Shown one piece after another: positions 19,366 through 33,693 of a stretch of 64,000 bases of DNA (position 1 is its first letter; every line of letters starts with the position of its first letter). The DNA is from Cherax quadricarinatus (taxonomy: Eukaryota > Arthropoda > Malacostraca > Decapoda > Parastacidae): assembly GCF_038502225.1 (NCBI RefSeq), contig NC_091391.1, positions 667,502-731,501 of the forward strand, read 5' to 3'. The notes under the pieces were generated by a model that searched no databases, had not been told where the DNA came from, and saw only the letters and a list, made by a program, of their open reading frames with translations. The translations under genes were made by a program, and so were the position numbers.

Positions 19366-19718
19366 ATTATTATTAATAACTAGTGTATATAATCCTACCA
19401 TGATAATATACATCAAGTTAATTGTTACTTTTGTCCTGTTTAATATACCTGTTATATTTAAATTACTTAGATAATGTTGATGTTGATGTAAGTTCTGTTT
19501 TTCTAGGGGTCTTCCGAATCAGAAAAGGTTTGTGAATCATTATTAATGTTGTTACTAATCCGCCTGTGATGCATTCTGGCAGTTATAATGCTCGTTAACT
19601 ACCCCTAGAGTAGTTAGTGCTGACGCTATACCACTAACAACCAAACACGCCACTAATTAGATCAGTAGTGGGGCTGGTTGGGCACTTACAGGCTTGTGAT
19701 ATGTGCCACTTTCCTTGT
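19366..19718 (+). repeat. Copy A of a 353-bp duplicated block
   Basis: From tattaataactagtgtata to gccactttccttgt this block equals 43009-43361. I count two substitutions in the aligned 348 bases (tcctacc/tccaacc and acatca/acgtca). It holds no open frame of note. It carries only one copy of the 52-base unit that is repeated about ten times before copy B. Confidence 0.9.
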
Positions 19719-19850
19719 GGGAACTGAAGATTGACGACAGTGACAGGTGAAGATGATCATGGGTACGGTAACACTGTCACCTTCCTTACCTATGTCTGCC
19801 ACCAGTAGACTTAGCCAGTGCCTGCCAGCAGTAGTCTCGTCCACTGTCTA

Positions 19851-22800
19851 CACTACCTACATGGTGTACCCCACTACCTACATGGTGCACCTCACTACCT
19901 ACATGGTGTACCACACTACCTACATGGTGTACCACACTACCTACATGGTGTACCACACTACCTACATGGTGTACCACACTACCTACATGGTGTACCCCAC
20001 TACCTACATGGTGCACCACACTACCTACATGGTGCACCTCACTACCTACATGGTGTACCCCACTACCTACATGGTGCACCTCACTACCTACATGGTGTAC
20101 CACACTACCTACATGGTGTACCACACTACCTACATGGTGTACCACACTACCTACATGGTGTACCACACTACCTACATGGTGTACCCCACTACCTACATGG
20201 TGCACCACACTACCTACATGGTGCACCTCACTACCTACATGGTGTACCACACTACCTACATGGTGCACCTCACTACCTACATGGTGTACCCCACTACCTA
20301 CATGGTGCACCTCACTACCTACATGGTGTACCACACTACCTACATGGTGTACCACACTACCTACATGGTGTACCACACTACCTACATGGTGTACCACACT
20401 ACCTACATGGTGTACCACACTACCTACATGGTGTACCCCACTACCTACATGGTGTACCACACTACCTACATGGTGTACCACACTACCTACATGGTGCACC
20501 TCACTACCTACATGGTGTACCCCACTACCTACATGGTGCACCACACTACCTACATGGTGCACCTCACTACCTACATGGTGTACCACACTACCTACATGGT
20601 GCACCTCACTACCTACATGGTGTACCCCACTACCTACATGGTGCACCTCACTACCTACATGGTGTACCACACTACCTACATGGTGTACCACACTACCTAC
20701 ATGGTGTACCACACTACCTACATGGTGTACCACACTACCTACATGGTGTACCACACTACCTACATGGTGTACCCCACTACCTACATGGTGTACCACACTA
20801 CCTACATGGTGTACCACACTACCTACATGGTGTACCCCACTACCTACATGGTGTACCACACTACCTTCATGGTGCACCTCACTACCTACATGGTGTACCA
20901 CACTACCTACATGGTGCAGCACACTACCTACATGGTGCAGCACACTACCTACATGGTGCACCTCACTACCTACATGGTGTACCACACTACCTACATGGTG
21001 CAACACACTACCTACATGGTGCAACACTACCTACATGGTGTACCACACTACCTACATGGTGCAGCACACTACCTACATGGTGCAGCACACTACCTACATG
21101 GTGCACCTCACTACCTACATGGTGTACCACACTACCTACATGGTGCAACACACTACCTACATGGTGCAACACTACCTACATGGTGTACCACACTACCTAC
21201 ATGGTGCACCACACTACCTACATGGTGCACCACACTACCTACATGGTGCACCACACTACATGATGGACCACTACCTACATGGTGCAACACACTACCTACA
21301 TGGTGCAACACACTACCTACATGGTGCAACACTACCTACATGGTGTACCACACTACCTACATGGTGCACCACACTACCTACATGGTGCACCACACTACCT
21401 ACATGGTGCACCACACTAACTACATGATGGACCACTACCTACATGGTGCAACACACTACCTACATGGTGCAACACACTACCTACATGGTGCACCACACTA
21501 CCTACATGGTGCAACACACTACCTACATGGTGCACCACACTACCTACATGGTGCACCACACTACCTACATGGTGCACCACACTACCTGCATGGTGCACCA
21601 CACTACCTACATGGTGCAACACACTACCTACATGGTGCAACACACTACCTACATGGTGCAACACACTACCTACATGGTGCACCACACTACCTACATGGTG
21701 CACCACACTACCTACATGGTGCAACACACTACCTACATGGTGCACCACACTACCTACATGGTGCAACACACTACCTACATGGTGCACCACACTACCTACA
21801 TGGTGCACCACACTACCTACATGGTGCAACACACTACCTACATGGTGCACCACACTACCTACATGGTGCAACACACTACCTACATGGTGCACCACACTAC
21901 CTACATGGTGCAACACACTACCTACATGGTGCACCACACTACCTACATGGTGCAACACACTACCTACATGGTGCACCACACTACCTACATGGTGCACCAC
22001 ACTACCTACATGGTGCAACACACTACCTACATGGTGCACCACACTACCTACATGGTGCAACACACTACCTACATGGTGCACCACACTACCTACATGGTGC
22101 ACCACACTACCTACATGGTGCAACACACTACCTACATAGTGCATCACACTAACTACATGATGGACCACTACCTGCATGGTGCACCACACTACCTACATGG
22201 TGCAACACACTACCTACATGGTGCACCACACTACCTACATGGTGCAACACACTACCTACATGGTGCACCACACTACCTACATGGTGCAACACACTACCTA
22301 CATGGTGTACCACACTACCTACATGGTGTACCACACTACCTACATGGTGTACCATACTACCTACATGGTGCACCACACTACCTACATGGTGCACCACACT
22401 ACCTACATGGTGCAGAACACTACCTACATGGTGCAACACACTACCTACATGGTGCACCACACTACCTACATGGTGCACCACACTACCTACATGGTGCACC
22501 ACACTACCTAAATGGTGTACCACACTACCTACATGGTGCAACACTACCTACATGGTGCACCACACTACCTACATGGTGCACCACACTACCTACATGGTGC
22601 ACCACACTACCTACATGGTGCACCACACTACCTACATAGTGCATCACACTAACTACATGATGGACCACTACCTGCATGGTGCAACACTACCTACATGGTG
22701 TACCACACTACCTGCATGGTGTACCACACTACCTACATGGTGTACCACACTACCTACATGGTGTACCACACTACCTACAAGGTGTACCACACTACCTACA

Positions 22801-24762
22801 AGGTGTACCACACTACCTACATGGTGTACCACACTACCTACATGGTGTACCACACTACCTACATGGTGTACCACAGTACCTACATGGTGTACCACACTAC
22901 CTACATGGTGTACCACACTACCTACATGGTGTACCACACTACCTACATAGTGCAACACTATCTACATGGTGTACCACACTACCTACAAGGTGTACCACAC
23001 TACCTACATGGTGTACCACACTACCTACATGGTGTACCACACTACCTACATGGTGTACCACACTACCTACATGGTGTACCACACTATCTACATGGTGTAC
23101 CACACTATCTACATGGTGTACCACACTATCTACATGGTGTACCACACTACCTGCATGGTGTACCACACTACCTACATGGTGCACCACACTACCTACATGG
23201 TGTACCACACTACCTACATAGTGCATCACACTATCTACATGGTGTACCACACTACCTACATGGTGCACCACACTACCTACATGGTGCACCACACTACCTA
23301 CATGGTGCACCACACTACCTACATGGTGCACCACACTACCTACATGGTGCACCACACTACCTACATAGTGCATCACACTACCTACATGGTGAACCACACT
23401 AACTACATGGTGTACCACTACCTACATGGTGTACCACACTACCTACATGGTGCACCACACCACCTACATGGTGCACCACACTACCTACTTGGTGTACCAC
23501 ACTACCTACATGGTGCACCACACTACCTACATGGTGCACCACACCACCTACATGGTGCACCACACCACCTACATGGTGCACCACACCACCTACATGGTGC
23601 ACCACACCACCTACATAGTGCACCACACTACCTACATGGTGCACCACATTACCTACATGGTGCACCACACCACCTACATGATGCACCACACCACCTACAT
23701 GGTGCACCACACTACCTACATGGTGCAACACACTACCTACATGGTGCACCACACTACCTGCATGGTTCACCACACTACCTACATGGTGCACCACACTACC
23801 TGCATGGTTCACCACACTTACATGGAGCACCACACCACCTACATGGTGCACCACACTACCTAGATGGTGCACCACACTACCTACATGGTGCACCACACTA
23901 CCTACATGGTGCAAAACACTACCTACATGGTGCACCACACTACCTACATGGTGCACCACACTACCTACATGGTGCACCACACTACCTACATGGTGCACCA
24001 CACTACCTACATGGTGCACCACACTACCTACATGGCGCACCACACTACCTACATGGTGCACCACACTACCTACATGGTGCACCACACTACCTACATAGTG
24101 CACCACACTACCTACATGGCGCACCACACTACCTACATGGTGCACCACACTACCTACATGGTGCACCACACTACCTACATGGTGCACCACACTACCTACA
24201 TGGTGCACCACACTACCTACATGGCGCACCACACTACCTACATGGCGCACCACACTACCTACATGGTGCACCACACTACCTACATGGTGCACCACACTAC
24301 CTACATGGTGCACCACACTACCTACATGGTGCACCACACTACCTACATGGTGCACCACACTACCTACATAGTGCACCACACTACCTACATGGCGCACCAC
24401 ACTACCTACATGGCGCACCACACTACCTACATGGTGCACCACACTACCTACATGGTGCACCACACTACCTACATGGTGCACCACACCACCTACATGGCGC
24501 ACCACACCACCTACATGGCGCACCACACCACCTACTTGGTGCACCACACCACCTACATGGTGTACCACACTACCTACATGGTGTACCACACTACCTACAT
24601 GGTGTACCACACCACCTACATGGTGCACCACACTACCTACATGGTGCACCACACTACCTACATGGTGCACCACACTACCTACATGGTGCACCACACTACC
24701 TACATGGTGCACCACACTACCTACATGGTGCACCACACTACCTACATGGTGCACCACTCTCT
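19851..24762. repeat. 21-bp tandem repeat, about 230 copies
   Basis: The unit contains ctacatggtgcaccacac, with gtgtac, gtgcac, gtgcaac and gtgcagc variants. As 21 is seven codons, all frames stay open for long stretches (YMVYHTT, HHVGSVV, HYLHGVP), none with independent sign of coding. Rare units with catgatggaccac recur at about 21256, 21424, 22157 and 22665 and mark larger repeated blocks. The array starts in ccactgtctacactacctac and ends in gtgcaccactctctcctag. Confidence 0.97.
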
Positions 24763-25504
24763 CCTAGATGAAGGCTGACACTGCTATAGTTGCCATGACA
24801 ACATCACGTCCTTACGAGACAAACAACCACGTAATCTCTCACCCTAACAAGCATGCACTTGGTTCCATGGGACTGTCTTGACGTGGTGTGCAAGCCTCTT
24901 GTACTGCTCCTTACTCACGGTCTTCACGGTTCTTCCATTTGTTAACCATGTATACACTAACTTTGCCAGCTAGTCTTCTATACATTTAAAGTATACCAGA
25001 GGTAGAATATACCAGCGTGTGTTGTTAATATGTGTAGTTTATGGATTTAGTGAAATTCCTGACAAAGACCAGTAAAGTGAGGGTATATAATGCTGAAGAG
25101 TGAATCGAGAAGTAGAGTTGAACAAGTGGAGTGTGACTGCTAAATGGAATAATCAAATGCTTGAAAAGTAGGTTGGGACAGCGGGCTTACTGTAGTGCTT
25201 GTCTATGTAGTTTTATTTATTGTCTGGTGAGAGTCTGGCCAGCACTTGTGAAATTAAGAACGAAGTTCGTTTGTATGTGATGGTGTTAATGTTAGAGCAG
25301 ACTCGAAGCACAGACTAATGTGCCCTTTTGCTTCCTTCATATCTAACAACTTCATCAGTTGGGTTTCGTGTTTCGTTGAATGGGAGAGAGGAGCTCACGA
25401 CTACGTTTTGTTATAAGCTTCTCTCTCCTATGTACAGGTTATTGGTGTATTGTTCAAGTCAGGGTATTGTGGCTTTTGGTTCTTTAGTACTGGTATTATT
25501 GACG

Positions 25505-25830
25505 TCATCCCACTGACAGGCATTTGTGTTTGTTGAACCTCGAGTTCAGGTTCTTGAAGGTTAATCCCTTGTATAACTTTTCACAAGCTCCACATGGGAT
25601 CACGTAGATGCCGACAGCCATGTTCTAATTATGATTCCTCTTTTATTTGAAAATATGGTAGCAATCCTGTTAGTTTTGAAGAGGTTATTGCTTGTGTTGA
25701 CAGGTAGAACGTTGAAACTCTTGGGGGCTGGATTTTTTCTGGCAGTGTAGAGTATCTTCTCCACTCTTATCCAGTCATTAATAAAGCGTTACGGGTTAGC
25801 AAAGCTCAGGGAAGACATTACTGATTTAGT
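25505..25830 (-). pseudogene. Penelope-like element remnant with GIY-YIG endonuclease start
   Basis: On the minus strand, codons from 25612 down read GIYVIPCGACEKLYKG, then SRFNKHK, and stop at 25507-25505. This matches the start of the GIY-YIG nuclease of Penelope-like retroelements, which has GIY, a CxxC-type pair and a YIG-like second motif; here YIG is YKG. Upstream, in another frame, come FNVLPVNTSNNLFKTNRIA and TIFSNKRG, similar to the linker between reverse transcriptase and nuclease in that family. There is a frameshift between the two and a TAA near 25789. The assignment is from family knowledge and needs a profile search. Confidence 0.55.
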
Positions 25831-25989
25831 CCCATTCTTCCTGAAGGAATGTAGAAGTCTTTTGAGGTCTTAGGAAGACACGAGTCCCTCTTCGGACTCT
25901 TGTTGATTACAAGTACAGAAACACATATCAGAGAAATGACATGAAGAATGAAATACGTACAGTATATGGGTATGATGTCCAAGCATTAT

Positions 25990-26050
25990 ATTGATAAAGC
26001 CACTGGGTGGCAAGACGTCTATAAGATACCCAGATGTTGCACAAGACTCT
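25990..26050 (+). ncRNA. Degraded hammerhead-like motif
   Basis: TTGATAA-A-GCCACTGGGTGGC-AAGACGTC followed by aagatacccagatgttgcac aligns with the motifs at 3180-3250 and 3452-3515. Core positions are lost (C3, G8, GAAA), so it is a fossil. It is of use mainly as evidence that the family is near the Penelope-like remnant. Confidence 0.4.
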
Positions 26051-26821
26051 TATTCTATATTTTGTCGGTACTGGAAATCACTGATATACATTATTCAGAT
26101 AGATGGTAAACTAGTTGTGAAAGTATCAGACATACAGAGTAGGATGTGCTTGGAAGCTGCTGTGATTGCCATAACTTGCACCGTTACATAGAAACCAGGT
26201 TCATTCATTTCAGAAACACTATCTAGACTAATTCTCATTAGATATGACACTACTACATAAAACTATGAAGGAGTATCCAGGTAGGCCTACTGGTCTGACC
26301 TAATTTCCACAATATTGGATGATAGGATTTAGTAGTTACATTAAATATAACACTTATCACCCAGCTCTATATCTCCCCTGACTCTCCTCATAATAACCCA
26401 GATGGAGACAAAATATCAGGAGGTTAATCTGGATATCTCGGCCACCTTCTGAGGTCCTCTTCAGCAGAAAGGTGTCAAAATATACAGTCAACCTTCTGTC
26501 TCCATTGAATTATTATGAATCATTAATAAATGTTAATTACACTCTAGTTATTAAGTTTTTCCTACGTTTATTTACGTCTCTCTCTGAGAACAGATAATGT
26601 AAATACTGGAATAAACGTTGTAACAAAATTCTATATACGTTAATATTACGTACGTTAACGTACATAACATTATCATGCAGGAAGATGTTTAATAGAGACA
26701 AGTTATACCATAAATTAAGTAAACATCCTGGACGTCACCTGACTAAAAGCAAATCTGATGTTAATTATGAATAAGGTAGATTATAGTGGAAAATTAACGT
26801 GTTGCTAGGAGATGGAGGAAC

Positions 26822-29800
26822 TTAGGTACCTCACAACCTTGTGTAAGTGATGCTAGGTACCTGACAACCTTGTGTAAGTGATGCTAGGTACCTGACAACC
26901 TTGTGTAAGTGATGCTAGGTACCTGACAACCTTGTGTAAGTGATGCTAGGTACCTGACAACCTTGTGTAAGTGATGCTAGGTACCTGACAACCTTGTGTA
27001 AGTGATGCTAGGTACCTGACAACCTTGTGTAAGTGATGCTAGGTACCTCACAACCTTGTGTAAGTTATGCTAGGTACATGACAACCTTGTGTAAGTGATG
27101 CTAGGTACCTCACAACCTTGTGTAAGTGATGCTAGGTACCTGACAACCTTGTGTAAGTGATGCTAGGTACCTCGCAACCTTGTGTAAGTGATGTTAGGTA
27201 CCTCACAACCTTGTGTAAGTGATGCTAGGTACCTGACAACCTTGTGTAAGTGATGCTAGGTACCTCACAACCTTCTGTAAGTGATGCTAGGTACCTCACA
27301 ACCTTGTGTAAGTGATGCTAGGTACCTGACAACCTTGTGTAAGTGATGCTAGGTACCTGACAACCTTGTGTAAGTGATGCTAGGTACCTGACAACCTTGT
27401 GTAAGTGATGCTAGGTACCTGACAACATTGTGTAAGTGATGCTAGGTACCTGACAACCTTGTGTAAGTGATGCTAGGTACCTGACAACCTTGTGTAAGTG
27501 ATGCTAGGTACCTGACAACCTTGTGTAAGTGACACTAGGTACCTGACAACCTTGTGTAAGTGATGATAGGTACCTCACAACCTTGTGCAAGTGATGCTAG
27601 GTACCAGACAACCTTGTGTAAGTGATGCTAGGTACCTGACAACCTTGTGTAAGTGATGCTAGGTATCTGACAACCTTGTGTAAGTGATGCTAGGTACCTC
27701 ACAACCTTGTGTAAGTGATGCTAGGTACCTCACAACCTTGTGTAAGTGATGCTAGGTACCTGACAACCTTGTGTAAGTGATGCTAGGTACCTGACAACCT
27801 TGTACAAGTGTTGCTAGGTACCTCACAACCTTGTATAAGTGATGCTAGGTACTTCACAACCTTGTGTAAGTGATGCTAGGTACCTGACAACCTTGTGTAA
27901 GTGATGCTAGGTACCTGACAACCTTGTGTAAGTGATGCTAGGTACCTGACAACCTTGTGTAAGTGATGCTAGGTACCTGACAACCTTGTGTAAGTGATGC
28001 TAGGTACCTGACAACCTTGTGTAAGTGATGCTAGGTACCTCACAACCTTGTGTAAGTGATGCTAGGTACCTGACAACCTTGTGTAAGTGATGCTAGGTAC
28101 CTGACAACCTTGTGTAAGTGTTGCTAGGTACCTCACAACCTTCTGTAAGTGATGCTAGGTACCTCACAACCTTGTGTAAGTGATGCTAGGTACCTCACAA
28201 CCTTGTGTAAGTGATGCTAGGTACCTGACAACCTTGTGTAAGTGATGCTAGGTACCTCACAACCTTGTGTAAGTGATGCTAGGTACCTGACAACCTTGTG
28301 TAAGTGATGCTAGGTACCTGACAACCTTGTGTAAGTGATGCTAGGTACCTGACAACCTTGTGTAAGTGATGCTAGGTACCTGACAACCTTGTGTAAGTGA
28401 CACTAGGTACCTGACAACCTTGTGTAAGTGATGATAGGTACCTGACAACCTTGTGTAAGTGATGCTAGGTACCTCACAACCTTGTGCAAGTGATGCTAGG
28501 TACCAGACAACCTTGTGTAAGTGATACTAGGTACCTCACAAACTTGTGTAAATGATGCTAGGTACGTCACAACCTTGTGTAAGTGATGCTAGGTACCTCA
28601 CAACCTTGTGTAAGTGATGCTAGGTACCTGACAACCTTGTGTAAGTGATGCTAGGTACCTGACAACCTTGTGTAAGTGATGCTAGGTACCTGACAACCTT
28701 GTGTAAGTGATGCTAGGTACCTCACAACTTTGTGTAAGTGATGCTAGGTACCTCGCAACCTTGTGTAAGTGATGCTAGGTACCTCGCAACCTTGTGTAAG
28801 TGATGCTAGGTACCTCACAACCTTGTGTAAGTGATGCTAGGTACCTCACAACCTTGTGTAAGTGATGCTAGGTACCTCACAACCTTGTGTAAGTGATGCT
28901 AGGTACCTCACAACTTCGTGTAAATGATGCTAGGTACCTGACAACCTTGTGTAAGTGATGCTAGGTACCTGACAACCTTGTGTAAGTGATGCTAGGTACC
29001 TGACAACTTTCTGTAAGTGATACTAGGTACCTGACAACCTTGTGTAAGTGATGCTAGGTACCTGACAACCTTGTGTAAGCAATGCTAGGTACCTGACAAC
29101 CTTGTGTAAGTGATGCTAGGTACCTGACAACCTTGTGTAAGTGTTGCTAGGCACCTCACAACCTTGTGTAAGTGATGCTAGGTACCTCACAACCTTGTGT
29201 AAGTGATGCTAGGTACCTGACAACCTTGTGTAAGTGATGCTAGGTACCTCACAACCTTGTGTAAGTGATGCTAGGTACCTGACAACCTTGTGTAAGTGAT
29301 GCTAGGTACCTGCCAACCTTGTGTAAGTGTTGCTAGGCACCTCACAACCTTGTGTAAGTGATGCTAGGTACCTCACAACCTTGTGTAAGTGATGCTAGGT
29401 ACCTCGCAACCTTGTGTAAGTGATGCTAGGTACCTCACGACCTTGTGTAAGTGATGCTAGGTACCTCACAACCTTGTGTAAGTGATGCTAGGTACTTCAC
29501 AACCTTATGTAAGTGATGCTAGGTACCTGACAACCTTGTGTAAGTGATGCTAGGTACCTGACAACCTTGTGTAAGTGATGCTAGGTACCTCACAACCTTG
29601 TGTAAGTGATGCTAGGTACCTCACAACCTTGTGTAAGTGATGCTAGGTACCTGACAACCTTCTGTAAGTGATGCTAGGTACCTGACAACCTTGTGTAAGT
29701 GATGCTAGGTACGTCACAACCTTGTGTAAGTGATGCTAGGTACCTGACAACCTTGTATAAGTGATGCTAAGTACCTCACAACCTTGTGTAAGTGATGCTA

Positions 29801-32800
29801 GGTACCTGACAACCTTGTGTAATGATGCTAGGTAACTCACAACCTTGTGTAAGTGATGCTAGGTACCTGACAACCTTGTGCAATTGATGCTAGGTACCTG
29901 ACAACCTTGTGTAAGTGTTGCTAGGTACCTCACAACCTTGCGTAAGTGTTGCTAGGTACCTCACAACCTTGTGTAAGTGTTGCTAGGTACATCACAACCT
30001 TGTGTAAGTGTTGCTAGGTACCTCACAACCTTGTATAAGTGTTGCTAGGTACCTCACAACCTTGTGTAAGTGTTGCTAGGTACCTCACAACCTTCTGTAA
30101 GTGTTGCTAGGTACCTCACAACCTTGTTTAAGTGATGCTAGGTACCTCATAACCTTGTGTAAGTGATGCTAGGTACCTCACAACCTTGTGTAAGTGATGC
30201 TAGGTACCTCACAACCTTGTGTAAGTGTAGCTAGGTACCTCACAACCTTGTGTAAGTGTTGCTAGGTACCTCACAACCTTGTGTAAGTGATGCTAGGTAC
30301 CTCACAACCTTGTGTAAGTGATGCTAGGTACCTCACAACCTTGTGTAAGTGTTGCTAGGTACCTCACAAACTTGTGTAAGTGATGCTAGGTACCTCACAA
30401 CCTTGTGTAAGTGATGCTAGGTACCTGACAACCTTGTGTAAGTGATGCTAGGTACCTGACAACCTTGTGTAAGTGATGCTAGGTACCTGACAACCTTGTG
30501 TAAGTGATGCTAGGTACCTGACAACCTTGTGTAAGTGATGCTAGGTACCTGACAACCTTGTGTAAGTGATGCTAGGTACCTGACAACCTTGTGTAAGTGA
30601 TGCTAGGTACATGACAACCTTGTGTAAGTGATGCTAGGTACCTCACAACCTTGTGTAAGTGATGCTAGGTACCTCACAACCTTGTGTAAGTGATGCTAGG
30701 TACCTCACAACCTTGTGTAAGTGATGCTAGGTACCTCACAACCTTGTGTAAGTGATGCTAGGTACCTGACAACCTTGTGTAAGTGTTGCTAGGTACCTCA
30801 CAACCTTGTGTAAGTGATGCTAGGTACCTCACAACCTTGTGTAAGTGATGCTAGGTACCTGACAACCTTGTGTAAGTGATGCTAGGTACCTCACAACCTT
30901 GTGTAAGTGTTGCTAGGTACCTCACAACGTTGTGTAAGTGTTGCTAGGTACCTCACAACCTTGTGTAAGTGTTGCTAGGTACCTCACAACCTTGCGTAAG
31001 TGTTGCTAGGTACCTCACAACCTTGTGTAAGTGTTGCTAGGTACATCACAACCTTGTGTAAGTGTTGCTAGGTACCTCACAACCTTGTATAAGTGTTGCT
31101 AGGTACCTCACAACCTTGTATAAGTGTTGCTAGGTACCTCACAACCTTGTGTAAGTGTTGCTAGGTACCTCACAACCTTCTGTAAGTGTTGCTAGGTACC
31201 TCACAACCTTGTGTAAGTGATGCTAGGTACCTCATAACCTTGTGTAAGTGATGCTAGGTACCTCACAACCTTGTGTAAGTGATGCTAGGTACCTCACAAC
31301 CTTGTGTAAGTGATGCTAGGTACCTCACAACCTTGTGTAAGTGTTGCTAGGTACCTCACAACCTTGTGTAAGTGTTGCTAGGTACCTCACAACCTTGTGT
31401 AAGTGATGCTAGGTACCTCACAACCTTGTGTAAGTGTTGCTAGGTACCTCACAACCTTGTGTAAGTGATGCTAGGTACCTCACAACCTTGTGTAAGTGAT
31501 GCTAGGTACCTGACAACCTTGTGTAAGTGATGCTAGGTACCTGACAACCTTGTGTAAGTGATGCTAGGTACCTGACAACCTTGTGTAAGTGATGCTAGGT
31601 ACCTGACAACCTTGTGTAAGTGATGCTAGGTACCTGACAACCTTGTGTAAGTGATGCTAGGTACCTGACAACCTTGTGTAAGTGATGCTAGGTACATGAC
31701 AACCTTGTGTAAGTGATGCTAGGTACCTCACAACCTTGTGTAAGTGATGCTAGGTACCTCACAACCTTGTGTAAGTGATGCTAGGTACCTCACAACCTTG
31801 TGTAAGTGATGCTAGGTACCTCACAACCTTGTGTAAGTGATGCTAGGTACCTGACAACCTTGTGTAAGTGTTGCTAGGTACCTCACAACCTTGTGTAAGT
31901 GATGCTAGGTACCTCACAACCTTGTGTAAGTGATGCTAGGTACCTGACAACCTTGTGTAAGTGATGCTAGGTACCTCACAACCTTGTGTAAGTGTTGCTA
32001 GGTACCTCACAACGTTGTGTAAGTGTTGCTAGGTACCTCACAACCTTGTGTAAGTGTTGTTAGGTACCTCACAACCTTGTGTAAGTGTTGCTAGGTACCT
32101 CACAACCTTGTCTAAGTGTTATGTACCTCACAATCTTGTGTAAGTGATGCTAGGTACCTCACAACCTTGTGCAAGTGTTGCTAGGTACCTCACAACCTTG
32201 TGTAAGTGATGCTAGGTACCTCACAACCTTGTGTAAGTGTTGCTAGATACCTCACAACCTTGTGTAAGTGATGCTAGGTACCTCACAACCTTGTGTAAGT
32301 GTTGCTAGGTACCTCACAACCTTGTGTAAGTGATGCTAGGTACCTCACAACCTTGTGTATGTGATGCTAGGTACCTCACAACCTTGTGTAAGTGTTGCTA
32401 GGTACCTCACAACCTTGTGTAAGTGATGCTAGGTACCTCACAACCTTGTGTAAGTGATGCTAGGTACCTCACAACCTTGTGTAAGTGTTGCTAGGTACCT
32501 CACAACCTTGTGTAAGTGTTGCTAGGTACCTCACAACCTTGTGTAAGTGTTGCTAGGTTCCTCACAACCTTGTGTGTGTTGCTAGGTTCCTCACAACCTT
32601 GTGTAAGTGTTGCTAGGTACCTCACAACCTTATGCAAGTGTTGCTAGGTACCTTACAACCTTGTGTAAGTGTTGCTAGGTACCTCACAACCTTGTGTTAG
32701 TGTTGCTAGGTACCTCACAACCTTGTGTAAGTGTTGCTAGGTACCTCACAACCTTGTGTAAGTGTTGCTAGGTACCTCACAACCTTGTGTAAGTGTTGCT

Positions 32801-33083
32801 AGGTACCTCACAACCTTGTGTAAGTGTTGCTAGGTATCTCACAACCTTGTGTAAGTGTTGCTAGGTACCTCACAACCTTGTGTAAGTGTTGCTAGGTACC
32901 TCACAATCTTGTGTAAGTGTTGCTAGGTACCTCACAACCTTGTGTAAGTGTTGCTAGGTACCTCACAACCTTGTGTAAGTGTTGCTAGGTACCTCACAAC
33001 CTTGTGTAAGTGTTGCTAGGTACCTCACAACCTTGTGTAAGTGTTGCTAGGTACCTCACAACCTTGTGTAAGTGTTGCTAGTG
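26822..33083. repeat. 31-bp tandem repeat, about 200 copies
   Basis: Units contain ctaggtacctgacaacc and ttgtgtaagtgatg and repeat every 31 bases. Variants are ctcacaacc versus ctgacaacc and gatgctag versus gttgctag. The last 600 bases are almost purely the gttgctag type. Blocks of about 34-35 units are duplicated in tandem. Odd period length keeps frames closed, so no open frame arises. Confidence 0.97.
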
Positions 33084-33168
33084 TGTTAGTAAGAGTCGTG
33101 GGTTTGTGTATTCTGGTGGGATTATTTACTTGTGGTTTGAAGAGGAATAGTTCAGAGAACCGACAACA

Positions 33169-33330
33169 TTGATGGACTGACCACGTCGACTCAAGGTTGA
33201 GGGACTGATTACCTCAAACTCCCCCTGTTCTTCACCATTCTCCTTCGTAGGGACTGTTGAACTCAGTGTGGAGAAACGTTTCCTAATTAAACCTACCGAA
33301 ATGTTGCATATGTGTCTAATTTATCTACTT
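33169..33330 (+). mobile_element. Ribozyme-bearing fragment related to 3354-3535
   Basis: From ttgatggactgaccacgtcg through gggactgattacctcaaac to gcatatgtgtctaatttatc this follows the element at 3354-3535 in order. The motif at 33251-33283 keeps stem I (GGA/TCC) and GAAACGTTTCC. The first core block is CTGTTGA (A6 lost), and stem II is broken. I see no convincing target-site duplication. Confidence 0.55.
33251..33283 (+). ncRNA. Inactive hammerhead-like motif
   Basis: GGA, CTGTTGA, then GAAA (33273-33276), CGTT and TCC. Loss of A6 and of stem II pairing suggests no activity. Confidence 0.35.
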
Positions 33331-33693
33331 GTGGCTCCTCAGTGAGACACTTGCACAGGTGTCTGTCTTGTGGTTCGTCAAGGTGGCACTTGTAGTCTAT
33401 GAAGGGCTCTTGATTCAATGATTTGGAACTAGCCACCTTTTTCTTGGATCGAACCTAATTCTTTCGCATTTCCTTGGGGACTGTGTAGCCCATACGTGTC
33501 TAACGCTCCCCTATACATGTAATACTCCTTAAGCTTCGCCAGGTAACATTGACGGTTGTCTGGTCTGATGGACTTGGTGTCCCGTGGCTTGGTTGGTAGC
33601 GCACTCACCTCACACGCTGAGGTCCGGGGTTCGATCCCCGGTACTGTTAGAAATATTAGGGTGTGTTTCCTTAAGACTTCTGCTGTCAGTGTT

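Larger units (their letters stand above)
24763..26821. other. Non-repetitive 2-kb segment, no host gene seen
   Basis: AT-rich sequence with only short open frames. It contains the Penelope-like remnant at 25505-25830 and a degraded ribozyme-like motif at 25990-26050. Near 26424-26475 the minus strand has ctgctgaagaggacctcaga, another possible but poorly matching hairpin of that type. I see nothing else that can be named. Confidence 0.5.

Noticed and set aside
19747..24778. Open frames of up to 801 residues (YMVYHTT, HHVGSVV repeats)
   Set aside because: The period is 21 bases; open frames in several phases on both strands follow from that. No domain, no codon signal and no flanking gene structure.
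25328..25516. 62-residue plus-strand frame
   Set aside because: Short, no recognisable motif, and it overlaps the minus-strand Penelope-like remnant.
26424..26475. Eighth hammerhead-like motif on the minus strand (ctgctgaagagg...gagatatcc)
   Set aside because: Core positions A6 and GAAA are not matched and stem II pairs poorly; it may be another hairpin family.
33581..33655. Functional tRNA gene
   Set aside because: A and B boxes are good, but the acceptor stem does not close and the sequence continues into a SINE body; it is a tRNA-derived SINE head.
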